Both the position numbers and the translations under genes were made by a program. From Schizochytrium sp. CCTCC M209059 (taxonomy: Eukaryota > Sar > Bigyra > Thraustochytrida > Thraustochytriidae), in NCBI GenBank assembly GCA_000818945.1, contig KN805435.1:62001-126000 (forward strand): a stretch of DNA of 64,000 nt. The letters run 5' to 3'. This document shows positions 1 to 9,073 of the stretch, piece by piece (the stretch's first letter is position 1; each line of letters opens with the position of its first letter). The notes under the pieces were generated by a model that was given only the letters and a program-made list of their open reading frames with translations, did no database searches and had not been told where the DNA came from.

Positions 1-198
1 CGTTATGGTGGCGGCCCGACGCTCGTTTCGAGCGCGCAGCTCATTTACGATCTCGACCGCGACCCGTTCGTGGAGGATCAGGCCGAGAGCGCGGCCCGGG
101 TTGAGGCCGACGATAAGGCTAGAGCGGAGGCTGCGCAAGAGCAGGCCTCGGTGTCCGAAGCTGTGGATGTTGCGCAAGAGGGCGAGAACGAGGCCTAG
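1..198 (+). CDS. 3' end of an unrecognised protein-coding gene
   Basis: The first reading frame is open from base 1 to a TAG at 196-198, giving the last 65 residues of a protein whose start lies outside the window. The segment begins RYGGGPTLVSSAQLIYDLD and then becomes a charged, alanine- and glutamate-rich tail (repeated AE/EA/DK pairs) typical of a disordered C-terminus. Third codon positions are strongly G/C, as in the other genes here, which supports this frame over the overlapping +2 frame that starts at base 5. I do not recognise the family from so short a piece. Confidence 0.6.
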   Translation, partial: RYGGGPTLVSSAQLIYDLDRDPFVEDQAESAARVEADDKARAEAAQEQASVSEAVDVAQEGENEA

Positions 199-805
199 TT
201 GGGGCTACAGAGGACGCTCCTAAGGAGGAGGACGAGGAGCAGCTGCTGTTCATCACTTCTTTCTCAGGGTTTCCCAGAATCATTGCGGGACATAATCTTT
301 CTTACTTAAACTTTCTCATAATCCATGCTACTACTGTGATCTCAGCGTGGGATTTTTGAAAGAAGAAATAAAAAGATGAAACTATTTCTTCTCCTTTTTC
401 CTCATTTAAAAAAAATGGTTGCTGCCGTCCAGCCACAGCCACTTGCCATGGCATCGCCACTGGCGATACGGCATTTTCGTCTCTCATGAAGTGAAGCTCT
501 GTTGAAAAGAAAAACCTGTGAGCCCCTCCTGTGATTCGTCATGACGCGAAGAGACTTGCTGATCGCTGTTGAGGCCTTTCAGGTGGCCGATCTTTGCTCA
601 GTAGCAGTAGCAGCTGCAGCTGCAGCTGCAGCCCGCGCTTGGTCATTTATCGCCAGCGGTGGTCGGCACAGCGCAGCGCAGCATAGTGCAGCATAACGCA
701 ACACGAAGGTATTAATTTGGCCAGCTATTTCGCAATCAAGAGCACAGAAAGTTTTTCTTCTTTTAGCTTACAACAGCTCGGCCCTCCATCTTAAAAAATG
801 AGTGA

Positions 806-839
806 GAGACACAGAGAGAGAGAGGGAGAGAGAGAGAGT
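806..839. repeat. GA microsatellite
   Basis: A purine run made almost wholly of GA dinucleotides with a few GG interruptions, in the gene-free stretch. Confidence 0.8.
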
Positions 840-1505
840 CCCACCGCGCGCGCGTCCCAAGTTTTTAAAAGTTCCAGCGCATCGTCTCACCTGCTCCTTC
901 GCCAGCCAGGCCAGCAGGCGCTGCAGGCGCTGCAGGCATTCATTCTCCCGAGCGACCACTGGAAACAAATAACTCCTCCTGGCTCGTCGAGCATCAGCCC
1001 GCGCCGTGTTGCGCGCGCGCATCATGTGCGTGCCGCAAAGGGGCGCGCGCTCCTGCGCTCGCGCTGCTCCAGGCAGTAACTTGATTCTTTTTTTCTTTTA
1101 TAAGTTCCGACGTGGACCGGCTCGAGGGGCAGCGGCCCTGCCTTGGACCGACTCGTCCGCGCAGCCTGGCGGAACCGCCGGAACGTTCGCGCATTGCCCT
1201 CAGTCTAGCTTGGCGTTCGTGCGCTGTGGGAGCGGTTGCCGCGCTGTTATCCGCGACGCAATATGAGGTTTTTGCATCACCTTAATGAACCTCCCTACAG
1301 CGACCAATTAAAGGCCCATACTGGTCGGGACGCGGCAAGTTGGACGTCCTACTGCGAATGTGGTATAGGTCTTTTTGCAGGGTGTCGGCGTAGAGTAAGG
1401 CGGGTGCGGGGCGGCGCGCGGCACGGGACCCGGAGGAATGGGTGGCTCTGCGAGCCCGGAACAGGCGGAAAGATCCGCCGCACTTCCTGGGACAGGGCGC
1501 GGCGC

Positions 1506-1553
1506 GCAAGTGGGGCATGGCAGGCCGCAAGTCGGGAATGCGCGCCGCGAAGT
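1506..1553 (+). promoter_or_regulatory. cluster of three CGCAAGT-like motifs
   Basis: GCAAGT cores lie at 1506 and 1527, and a variant (GCGAAGT) at 1547. The spacing is 21 and 20 bp, the same as in the EDC4/NUP35 divergent promoter. A further core sits at 1335. No downstream gene start within 2 kb is obvious, so its target is unknown. This is a motif inference, not a proven promoter. Confidence 0.35.
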
Positions 1554-3164
1554 GGGATCGATTCTACCATCGGCATGGCACGGCTTGCGGGCGGGTCTTC
1601 CGTGTTCAGTATCAACACGTATCATCCTGCACGCCGCGCTCGAGGCGCCAGGATCCGCCAGACGGAAAGAATTGATCCACCTGCGTGGGCACGACGCTGC
1701 GTTTGCATGCTACGCTTGCATTTGCATCTGCATGTGCTGGACGGATGAGGCCAAGACGCGCCAGGGCGAGGCGGCGGAAGGCGGAGGGAACGACCGGGAA
1801 GGAAAAGCGTCTGGGGCCGGTCTTGGTCCGCGCGGGTTTGGAGGGAGTGTTTGGGGGTGGGTTCGTGTGCTCTTGATTTGTTTTCTGCCTTTCCGCCAGT
1901 CAGGCACGGAAGCGGCGCCGCGACCCGAGACTATCAGAGTCGGCAGGAAGTTCTCCTCCTCCTTTTCATGATCATCACCCAGGCTCCTCCATGCTCTGGC
2001 TGTATGGATGGATGGTTGTTTGTTTTCTTCGGCCAGCGCCGGCGGGCGGATGGTGGTGGTGATTTTGTTCCCCTGGCCGTGCATGGTCATGCCAGCGGTG
2101 GCTGGCTGGCTGGCTGGCCGGCTGGTGTAAAGGCCCTGCTGCTGGGCAGAAGACCGGCGCGGGCCAAGGCGGCCGTGTCGCCGCAGCAGCCCTCGTCCCT
2201 CCAAGCAAGCCACCAAGCCACGCAAGCCGCCCGAGATCCTCGCCGTCCATCCCAAGCCGTACTACAGCCCGCCACATGACTCCCGGGGAAGCACATTTGA
2301 AAATTCGAAACTCGGATCAGCCCAAACTAGCCTAGGAGAAACTTTCAAACCTTTTAAATTTTCAAAAAAAGAAAAAGAATCGATTTATTTATTTTCATCT
2401 CGAATTTGGAAAGATTGACCTTGGTGAAAGTTGATTTGAAAATTGGTTTGAAAATCCGTCTGCAAGAACGCGAGTTGAAGAAGGAGAAGATGAGGGATGG
2501 ATGGATGGATGAACGAACGAACGAACGAAGGAACGAACCAACGAAGGGGACGATTTCCGCGCCCCGCGCCTCGCGCGGCGCCGCAAGAGCCCAACGCGGC
2601 GGCGCGGGCAGGGCCTGGCGCCGAGGCGCAGCTCCACTCGCGCGCGCACGCAGCGCGGGCCGCGGCGAGGTGCTCGGGAAGCCGGGCAGAGCGAAGGAAA
2701 GATAGCAACGCTCGGATGCAGCGCCGAGGAAAGATAAGGTAAGATAGCAACGCGCAGACGCGCCGATCCTACGGCCGCCGCCGTCGATGCGCGGACGCAC
2801 GGGCGGGCGGGCGGCGGGCGAACTGTGCTCTGCGGTCGACCTGCACGAGCTCGGCTGCGAGGAGGTATTGTCATCGCCCGCTCCGGCGTCGAGCTCGAGC
2901 AGGATTCCGAGAGGAAGCCCTGGAAGGCGGAAACGGCCAACGAAGGAAGCTAGCTCGCAGGCAGCTAGCTAGCTAGCTAGCTCGCTGCAAAGGTGCTGCT
3001 GGCTGGCTGGCTGGCTGGCAGCAAGGCGCGGCGAGTCCGCGGTCGCTGCAGCTTTCCCGGGCCTCGCCCTCCCTCCTCGCGCGGTGCGGAGCGCATGCAG
3101 GGCAAGGGCGGCGACGCTCAGAGCGTCGCGGATCCAACGCGCCGCGGCCTCCACTGCGTTTGCC

Positions 3165-3184
3165 TCTTTCCCTCTCTCTTTCCC

Positions 3185-3222
<38 letters not shown>

Positions 3223-3292
3223 TTTCTTATTTTTTTTCTTTCACGGTTAACTTTTATCTTTTTCTTCTTTTATCTTTTTCTTCTTTCTCCTT

Positions 3293-3324
<32 letters not shown>

Positions 3325-3330
3325 TCCCCT
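3165..3330. repeat. CTTT-rich polypyrimidine tract
   Basis: An almost pure pyrimidine strand built on CTTT repeats (clean block about 3185-3229, second block about 3292-3322) separated by TTTATC-rich sequence. It ends about 440 bp before the ATG of the arginine gene. Confidence 0.85.
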
Positions 3331-3773
3331 GTTGGTATGATGTGCGGCTCCTGTTTCCAAGTTTCGTTCGTTTGCTGGTGCCTGCAGCGTCGCGCCCTGC
3401 ACCGCCGGTGCTGGCGGCTTCCGCACCTTTCTTTGCCTGCGCCGTGTCTCCCTGCCCACCGCCCTCCATCCTGCCTGCTTACCTGCCTGCTTACCTGTGC
3501 CTGCTTACCTGCCTGCTTACTGCCTACAGAGAGCAGAGCAGCGGCGGCGCACAGGCAGGGCAGGCAAAACCCAAACTCCGAACACCCGACAGCTAGCCTG
3601 CAAACCAAGCCGAGGCCGACCGACCCCGTCGCGGCCGCTTGCTTGCTCGTGCGTGCGTGCGTGCGTGCTCGTCGCCAGGCCCACTCGCTCGATCGTACTC
3701 GCTCGCCAGCTAGCTCGTGCGTCGCGCGCGGGCTCGAGGAGGAGAAAGAGAAGCTCAGGAGCCGAAGAGGATA

Positions 3774-6359
3774 ATGAAGACCATGCTGAGACGCGGCGCG
3801 AGCGCGGCGGCGCGGCGCGCGGCGGCGACGCCCACGGCCGCACAGGTGCAGATGCAGCGGCGCACGCTCGTGGCAAGGAGCCTCCGCCCCGCCACGCGCA
3901 AGGAGAACCAGCTACAGCGGCTCCAGCAGCGGCTTCGCGCCTCGGGCGCACAAGCCATGGCCAAGCGCGGCTTCGCCTCGCGCGCTGTCAAGAAGGAGGT
4001 GATCCCCGAGATCCTCCGCGCAGTCTCCAACACCGAAGAGGTCGAGTATTACCTCGACAGGTTTAGCGACTTCGAGGGCTCCGCCTTTGCTGTCATCAAG
4101 GTCGGCGGCGACGTCGTCGAGTACGAGCTCGATACCCTCGTCCAGACCTGCTCCATCCTCTACAAGGCCGGCCTCAAGCCCGTCGTCATCCATGGCGGCG
4201 GCCCCCAGATGAACGATGAGCTCGCCCGCAAGGGCGTCGAGCCCCAGTACATCAACGGCAGCCGCGTCACCGACGAGGCCACCCTCGAGGTTGCTCAGCG
4301 CATCTTCACCGAGCTCAACGAGCGCGTTGTCAAGCGCATGCAGCAGGCCGGCATCAACGCCAAGGCCTTCCCCTCTGGCGTCTTCCGCGCCGAGGTCGAC
4401 AAGCCCGAGCTCGGATTCGTCGGCGCCGTCAAGGGCGTCAACGAAGGCGATATCAAGCAGGCCCTCGAGGAGAACGTTGTCCCCGTTCTCACCTCCCTCG
4501 GCACCTCGGGTGACGGCCAGGTTCTCAATATCAACGCCGACGTCGCCGCTCGCGACCTTGTTCACACCCTCCAGCCCATGCGCGTCATGTTCGCCAGCTC
4601 CAAGGGCGGCTGGCTTGACGACGACACTGGCAAGGTCGTCAACATTATTGACATGGCCAACGAGTACGAGATGCTCGCTTCCAAGGACTACGAGGGCCGC
4701 CAAGGCACGCTCCTCAAGCTCAACGAGATCAAGCGCATCCTCGACGGTGTCCCCAGCTCCACCGCTGTCGCCATCACCGGCGCCGACACCATGGTCCGCG
4801 AACTCTTCACCCACGCTGGTGCGGGCACTCTCTTCACCACCGGTATCCCCGTTCAGCGCATTGAGGGCGACGCGTCTACCCCGCTCCTCTCCCCGCTCCC
4901 CAAGGGTGATGCCGTCGTCGAGGCCACCTACATCTACGGCCCCTCTGCCGACAAGCCGTACTGCGCGGGCCGCATCGTCCGTCTCCCCAAGCTTGGTGCC
5001 GATCTGCCCCCCGTCCTCAACGAGATTGTGCTCTCCCCTCAGCACCACGGCAACGGCTACGAACATGTGCTCTGGAAGTGCATGCAGCGCGACTTCCCCA
5101 GCCTCGCCTGGACCTGGACCGTCGAAGAGGCAAAGCAGGGCTCCCTCAAGGCCGGATCCTCCGCCGCCGATGGCACCCTCTGCCACTGGGCCAGCGACTC
5201 CAATGTCGCTTGGTACAACCGCGGCCACCCCCTCAAGGGCTGGTCCGCCGAGAAGGCTCCGCGCCTGGTCATTGACCCGCCTGAGACCAAGGCCGTCAAG
5301 TACGCCCACGAGTACACCCCGAACGCCAACCCTGTCAAGGTCGGTCTTCTCGGTGCCCGCGGATACGTCGGCCGCGAGTTCGTCAAGCTTCTCACCGACC
5401 ACCCCAACATGGAGCTCACCGTCGCCAGTTCCCGCGCGCTCTCTGGCCAGCGCGTCATCGACTGCTTCGGCCTCGACAAGACCGCCGCCGTCCGTGGTGT
5501 CGCCGACACTCTGCGCTTCAACGCGCTCGAGCCCGAGGACCTCGCGGAGGACGACGCCGCACGTGAGGTCGACATCTGGGTCCTGGCACTCCCCAACGGC
5601 CTTGCCCCCAAGTTTGTCGACGCCCTCGAAAAGTTCGCCCCGGATTCGACCATGATCGACCTCGGCGCTGACTACCGCTTCGACGACTCCTGGGTCTACG
5701 GTCTTCCCGAGCGACCAGGCGCGCGCGAGGCCCTCAAGGGCGCCAAGCGCATCTCCAACCCCGGCTGCTACGCCTCTGCACTTCAGCTTGCCCTTATGCC
5801 CATCATCCAGCCCATGTCTGGCGGTCTTCTCAAGCTCCAGAGCGGCACTGTGCCCAGCTCCTTTGGTGTCTCGGGCTACTCTGGCGCCGGCACCAACCCC
5901 AGCGACAAGAACGACCCCCAGGTTCTCAAGGACAACATCATCCCTTACTCGCTCGTCTCTCACATGCACGAGCGCGAGTGCACCAAGCACCTCGGCTCCC
6001 AGGTTGCCTTTATGCCCCATGTCGCCTCGTGGTTTCAGGGCATTCACATGACCTCCACCGTCCACATTGAGCCTACCCAGGGTGGCAACTACCCGTCCAC
6101 GGATGAGATCCGTGCCGAGTTCCAGGAGTACTACAAGGACGAGCCCCTCGTCAAGGTGACCAAGGAGGCGCCTACCGTTCGCGACAACATGTTCCGCCAC
6201 CACGGTGCTGTTGGCGGCTTCACGCTCGACCAGGAGACTGGCCGTCTCGTTGTCGTCTCCACCGTTGACAACCTCAACCTCGGTGCTGCCACCCACTGCA
6301 CGCAGAACCTCAACATTGCCTTCGGCTTTGACGAGCTCGCCGGTATTGACCTCGACTAA
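3774..6359 (+). CDS. ARG5,6: mitochondrial acetylglutamate kinase / N-acetyl-gamma-glutamyl-phosphate reductase fusion
   Basis: An 861-aa bifunctional enzyme for steps 2 and 3 of arginine (ornithine) synthesis. Domains run kinase, acetyltransferase-like, reductase, as in the fungal ARG5,6 precursor. The N-terminus after ATG 3774 (MKTMLRRGASAAARR) is arginine- and alanine-rich without acids, like a mitochondrial presequence; the open frame extends upstream only to a GTG at 3717. The kinase (about residues 75-365) shows the VIKVGGD and VIHGGGPQMN motifs. A DUF619/NAT-type segment follows (about 375-490). The reductase (about 518-861) has the GLLGARGYVG dinucleotide loop and the active-site cysteine in SNPGCYAS (C665). 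In yeast the precursor is cleaved into two enzymes in the mitochondrion; whether that happens here is unknown. There is no intron. Confidence 0.95.
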   Translation: MKTMLRRGASAAARRAAATPTAAQVQMQRRTLVARSLRPATRKENQLQRLQQRLRASGAQAMAKRGFASRAVKKEVIPEILRAVSNTEEVEYYLDRFSDFEGSAFAVIKVGGDVVEYELDTLVQTCSILYKAGLKPVVIHGGGPQMNDELARKGVEPQYINGSRVTDEATLEVAQRIFTELNERVVKRMQQAGINAKAFPSGVFRAEVDKPELGFVGAVKGVNEGDIKQALEENVVPVLTSLGTSGDGQVLNINADVAARDLVHTLQPMRVMFASSKGGWLDDDTGKVVNIIDMANEYEMLASKDYEGRQGTLLKLNEIKRILDGVPSSTAVAITGADTMVRELFTHAGAGTLFTTGIPVQRIEGDASTPLLSPLPKGDAVVEATYIYGPSADKPYCAGRIVRLPKLGADLPPVLNEIVLSPQHHGNGYEHVLWKCMQRDFPSLAWTWTVEEAKQGSLKAGSSAADGTLCHWASDSNVAWYNRGHPLKGWSAEKAPRLVIDPPETKAVKYAHEYTPNANPVKVGLLGARGYVGREFVKLLTDHPNMELTVASSRALSGQRVIDCFGLDKTAAVRGVADTLRFNALEPEDLAEDDAAREVDIWVLALPNGLAPKFVDALEKFAPDSTMIDLGADYRFDDSWVYGLPERPGAREALKGAKRISNPGCYASALQLALMPIIQPMSGGLLKLQSGTVPSSFGVSGYSGAGTNPSDKNDPQVLKDNIIPYSLVSHMHERECTKHLGSQVAFMPHVASWFQGIHMTSTVHIEPTQGGNYPSTDEIRAEFQEYYKDEPLVKVTKEAPTVRDNMFRHHGAVGGFTLDQETGRLVVVSTVDNLNLGAATHCTQNLNIAFGFDELAGIDLD

Positions 6360-6954
6360 ACGCAAATCTCGACCTGACATGCCCCATTTCTCTCTTCCTT
6401 CCTTCCTTCCGTTCTCCCCCTTTTCCTTTTCCAAATCTTGTGGGCCTCGCTCACAGATACCTTCACAAGTCAACTCAAGAAAAAGTCGACCTTGTGGTAA
6501 TCCAACCCTCTGGCACACATTTCTCGCCCATTCAAGATGACCCCAAACCTCTTTTATGCGCGAGATGGTGACGTACAAACCAATCGCAGGTGCGTGCGTC
6601 TCTTCAATTTTTTGCTAAATCCTGATTTCACCGAACGATTCATCGACCCTTTATACAAGCGCCTCGGATCGGTGAGTCAAACATGACGACGACCCAAAAG
6701 TCAAACCCTGTGAATTTGATCTTTTTCAATTTTTACTTATACTGTGGTATACTTCACTTCTACGCAGACTCTCACCTTCTTGCAACTGTATCAAAATCTT
6801 GTGCTGTGCGCACGGGCTCTTTTGTCGAAACTTGAAATTCCAAAGAGGATGAGATGAATGCATCTTCATTCATACGGGTTATACGTACAAAACTAAGAAG
6901 GGGAGGGGAAGAGGGAGAAATAGAGATAATCAAGCAGCGTTAAAAAAGTAAACT
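6360..6954. other. convergent 3' intergenic region
   Basis: This 595-bp, AT-richer region lies between the stops of the convergent ARG5,6 and RPAP2-like genes. It presumably contains both 3' UTRs. No repeat or gene is evident. Confidence 0.6.
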
Positions 6955-8616
6955 CTATGCAGACTCTGTGATCGTTGTCAGCGGGCCGCTAGGAGGTTGA
7001 GGAGGGGCCATCGCAAGCGCCGCAGAGATCTCGGCAAAACCCATGCGAACATAACTTGCAAAGCTGTCGAACTCAGCACCATCGAGGGCTGCCTTGCCGC
7101 GCTCCGCGCCTGTTGCAAACGTGCGAAGCGGCGTCGACAATTTGGGATCCAAACCCTCCGCAGTTGGGACCAGCGCGTGTAGCATTGTTGCCGCCAGTAC
7201 CTGCCATTCGCTGGAAGAAAATGCCTCTACAGGCCGCGCCAAATTAAATGTGGCACTTCTCGCTACGAGAGCCTGCTGACACGCAGACCTGTAATATTTG
7301 CCGGAAGGAATCGCATTTGCAATAACACCGCACGCCTTGGACAAATTCGTGTGCAGCACTTGCGCGCGACTCTGTGTGATTGGGTCTGGCTCATCGGTAC
7401 CGACGTCCTGCGACGTTGCGCGCGGACTTGTCCACGCGTTAAAAACGTCTGTGTATCGCATAAGAGGCGTGAACTCAAATCCTGCAATATCTTCCGAGAG
7501 AGTTGAAACATCAAAGAGATCCATACCCGGCGCAAAATCAACCTCGTCATCAGCGGCGTCTTCGCCAAAGACGTTCTTCGATCCCGATTCGATTTCGCCC
7601 TTGGCTTCTTCCTCGTCAACATCCTCATCCTCACTCTCATTCATCTCGTTCATCCTGTTGATAGACTCCTCGATTTCACTCTCGTCCTTGTCCTCCTCAT
7701 TCTGCTGCTCCTCCATGACCACAGGCTCTTCGGACTCCCTGGACTCGCTGGGTCCGCTCGCCATCTCCTCGCTCGGGGGGGCGGCCTTTGTGGCTACGCG
7801 GGCAGCACTTGCAAAGTCTTCATCTTCATGAATTCCGAGCTCACGAAGTTGTTCGACAATTTGCTCCGCCGTTTGGTCGGCACAAGGTGTCGCAGAAGAG
7901 GCTGGCGTCGACGCATCTACAGCGGACGATCCCGCCTCTTTCTTGGCTTTGATTTTTTCCGCGAGTGCTGCGCGTGCCGCCTTATCCTCAGGTACCGACC
8001 GATAGCCTTCGACCGCATGAGTAGAAACTCGTGAGCCAGCTGCTGGAAAAGACTCAGACTGTGCATTGGGATCTACCTGGCGCTCGATGATGGGCGCATT
8101 GCTCGAAACCACCGAGGCCACAGCCTGTGCAGATTGCTGAGTCGCTCGCGCATTCGCCTCTTCCGTTGCGATCTCCATGTCTGAAGAACCATCCATGAGT
8201 GGAATTTCAATGCGACTGTCTGGAGAGTTTGCGGGCACCTGTACTTTAATGAGCTCTAGGCGATGCAGACAGTCCATGCTACAGAAGCGTCGCGCTTGCT
8301 CGGCGTCCACAATGCGCCTCCGCGTGACGTCCACGACCCTGACATTGGGGACCTTGGTCGTCGGCGCCTTGCCGCACAGCGGATATCCGCACAGACCGAT
8401 GAGCTTGCGCTCCTCGGCCAGGTCGTCTAGGTCCGAGGGCTGGAACCTGCGCACGGCCGCTCGCACCCTCTCCACCGAGACACGCCCCTGGTCCAGCAGC
8501 GAGACCTGCAGCTTGAAGATGGCCTTTTGCCGCCGCAGGTGGTCCTTGAGCACGTCCACATCCTCCTCCGAGAGCTCGGGCCGCGACCCGCGCGCTCCGA
8601 GCGCGCCTTCCTCCAT
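6955..8616 (-). CDS. RPAP2/Rtr1-family RNA polymerase II CTD phosphatase
   Basis: A 553-aa protein. The family removes Ser5 phosphate from the Pol II C-terminal repeat and, in animals, helps import Pol II into the nucleus. The N-terminal third carries the signature: a helical leader, then ERKLIGLCGYPLCG with C76 and C81, a basic spacer, and RRFCSMDCLHR with C112 and C116, i.e. the Rtr1-type zinc site. Residues from about 150 onward are low in conservation, with a strongly acidic stretch around 290-340 (EDEDVDEEE, ESEIEES). The C-terminal ~150 residues look folded and helical but I cannot name them. The ATG at 8616 is the first Met of the frame. The gene is convergent with ARG5,6 and tandem with the downstream piggyBac-derived gene. 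Confidence 0.85.
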   Translation of the reverse strand: MEEGALGARGSRPELSEEDVDVLKDHLRRQKAIFKLQVSLLDQGRVSVERVRAAVRRFQPSDLDDLAEERKLIGLCGYPLCGKAPTTKVPNVRVVDVTRRRIVDAEQARRFCSMDCLHRLELIKVQVPANSPDSRIEIPLMDGSSDMEIATEEANARATQQSAQAVASVVSSNAPIIERQVDPNAQSESFPAAGSRVSTHAVEGYRSVPEDKAARAALAEKIKAKKEAGSSAVDASTPASSATPCADQTAEQIVEQLRELGIHEDEDFASAARVATKAAPPSEEMASGPSESRESEEPVVMEEQQNEEDKDESEIEESINRMNEMNESEDEDVDEEEAKGEIESGSKNVFGEDAADDEVDFAPGMDLFDVSTLSEDIAGFEFTPLMRYTDVFNAWTSPRATSQDVGTDEPDPITQSRAQVLHTNLSKACGVIANAIPSGKYYRSACQQALVARSATFNLARPVEAFSSSEWQVLAATMLHALVPTAEGLDPKLSTPLRTFATGAERGKAALDGAEFDSFASYVRMGFAEISAALAMAPPQPPSGPLTTITESA

Positions 8617-9073
8617 TCTCCCTCTCCCGGGGAAAGGGTTAGCGGGCCCGCGCCGTGCGTGCGCTTCTCCTCACGGCCCCGACGTTCGTCGCGTTTGGTT
8701 TCTGCAAGACGTGCCGGGACTCGCAGGCAAGAGAGAGAGAGAAAGAGAGCAAAAGAGAGAGTGCCGCCTTCGAGAACAGCCACAGTCGCTGGCTGGAGAG
8801 AACCGAAGCGACGCGGCTGAGGCCGCCGACATCTTGCTAGCTTAGGCTGGAGAACAAGAAAAAGAAAGAGCGTGCGAATCGAAGCGGGACGACGAGCTCT
8901 CGATGCTAAGGACGACTTGAAATCAGTTCCGTGACCACAGTCGCATCGCAGTGCGCAGTCGCAACTATCTTTCATTTCATTATTATCAAAACATCTCGAT
9001 GGTCGCCGTGGCGGCCTTTGACGAGTAGGCAGCAAATGCGCAACCATAGATCTCGCGCGCGACTAGGCCTAGC
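8617..9073. other. 5' region of the RPAP2-like gene
   Basis: This 457-bp interval separates the start of the RPAP2-like gene from the stop of the piggyBac-derived gene, both on the minus strand. It contains a GA-rich run around 8728-8762. Nothing else is recognised. Confidence 0.5.

Larger units (their letters stand above)
199..3773. other. 3.6-kb gene-free stretch rich in simple repeats
   Basis: I see no convincing gene between the stop at 198 and the arginine gene start at 3774. Frames that stay open here are arginine-, proline- or serine-rich shadows of high GC content. The stretch holds a GA tract (about 806-839), CAG/CTG-like GCAGCT repeats near 613, GGCTG repeats (about 2098-2125 and 2998-3020), GCTA repeats (about 2965-2982), GAAC repeats (about 2510-2540) and a long CTTT tract just upstream of the arginine gene. 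A cluster of CGCAAGT motifs at 1506-1553 resembles the promoter motif seen at 37.3 kb, so an unrecognised transcript is possible. Confidence 0.5.

Noticed and set aside
4216..5655. 479-codon Ser/Pro/Thr-rich plus-strand frame inside ARG5,6
   Set aside because: A frame-shifted shadow of the same gene; composition is pure low complexity.
3912..6578. 888-codon open frame antisense to the arginine gene
   Set aside because: It mirrors ARG5,6 codons whose third positions are almost all C or G. Its translation is Val/Gly/Asp/Leu-rich without domains, as expected for a shadow of a GC3-biased gene.
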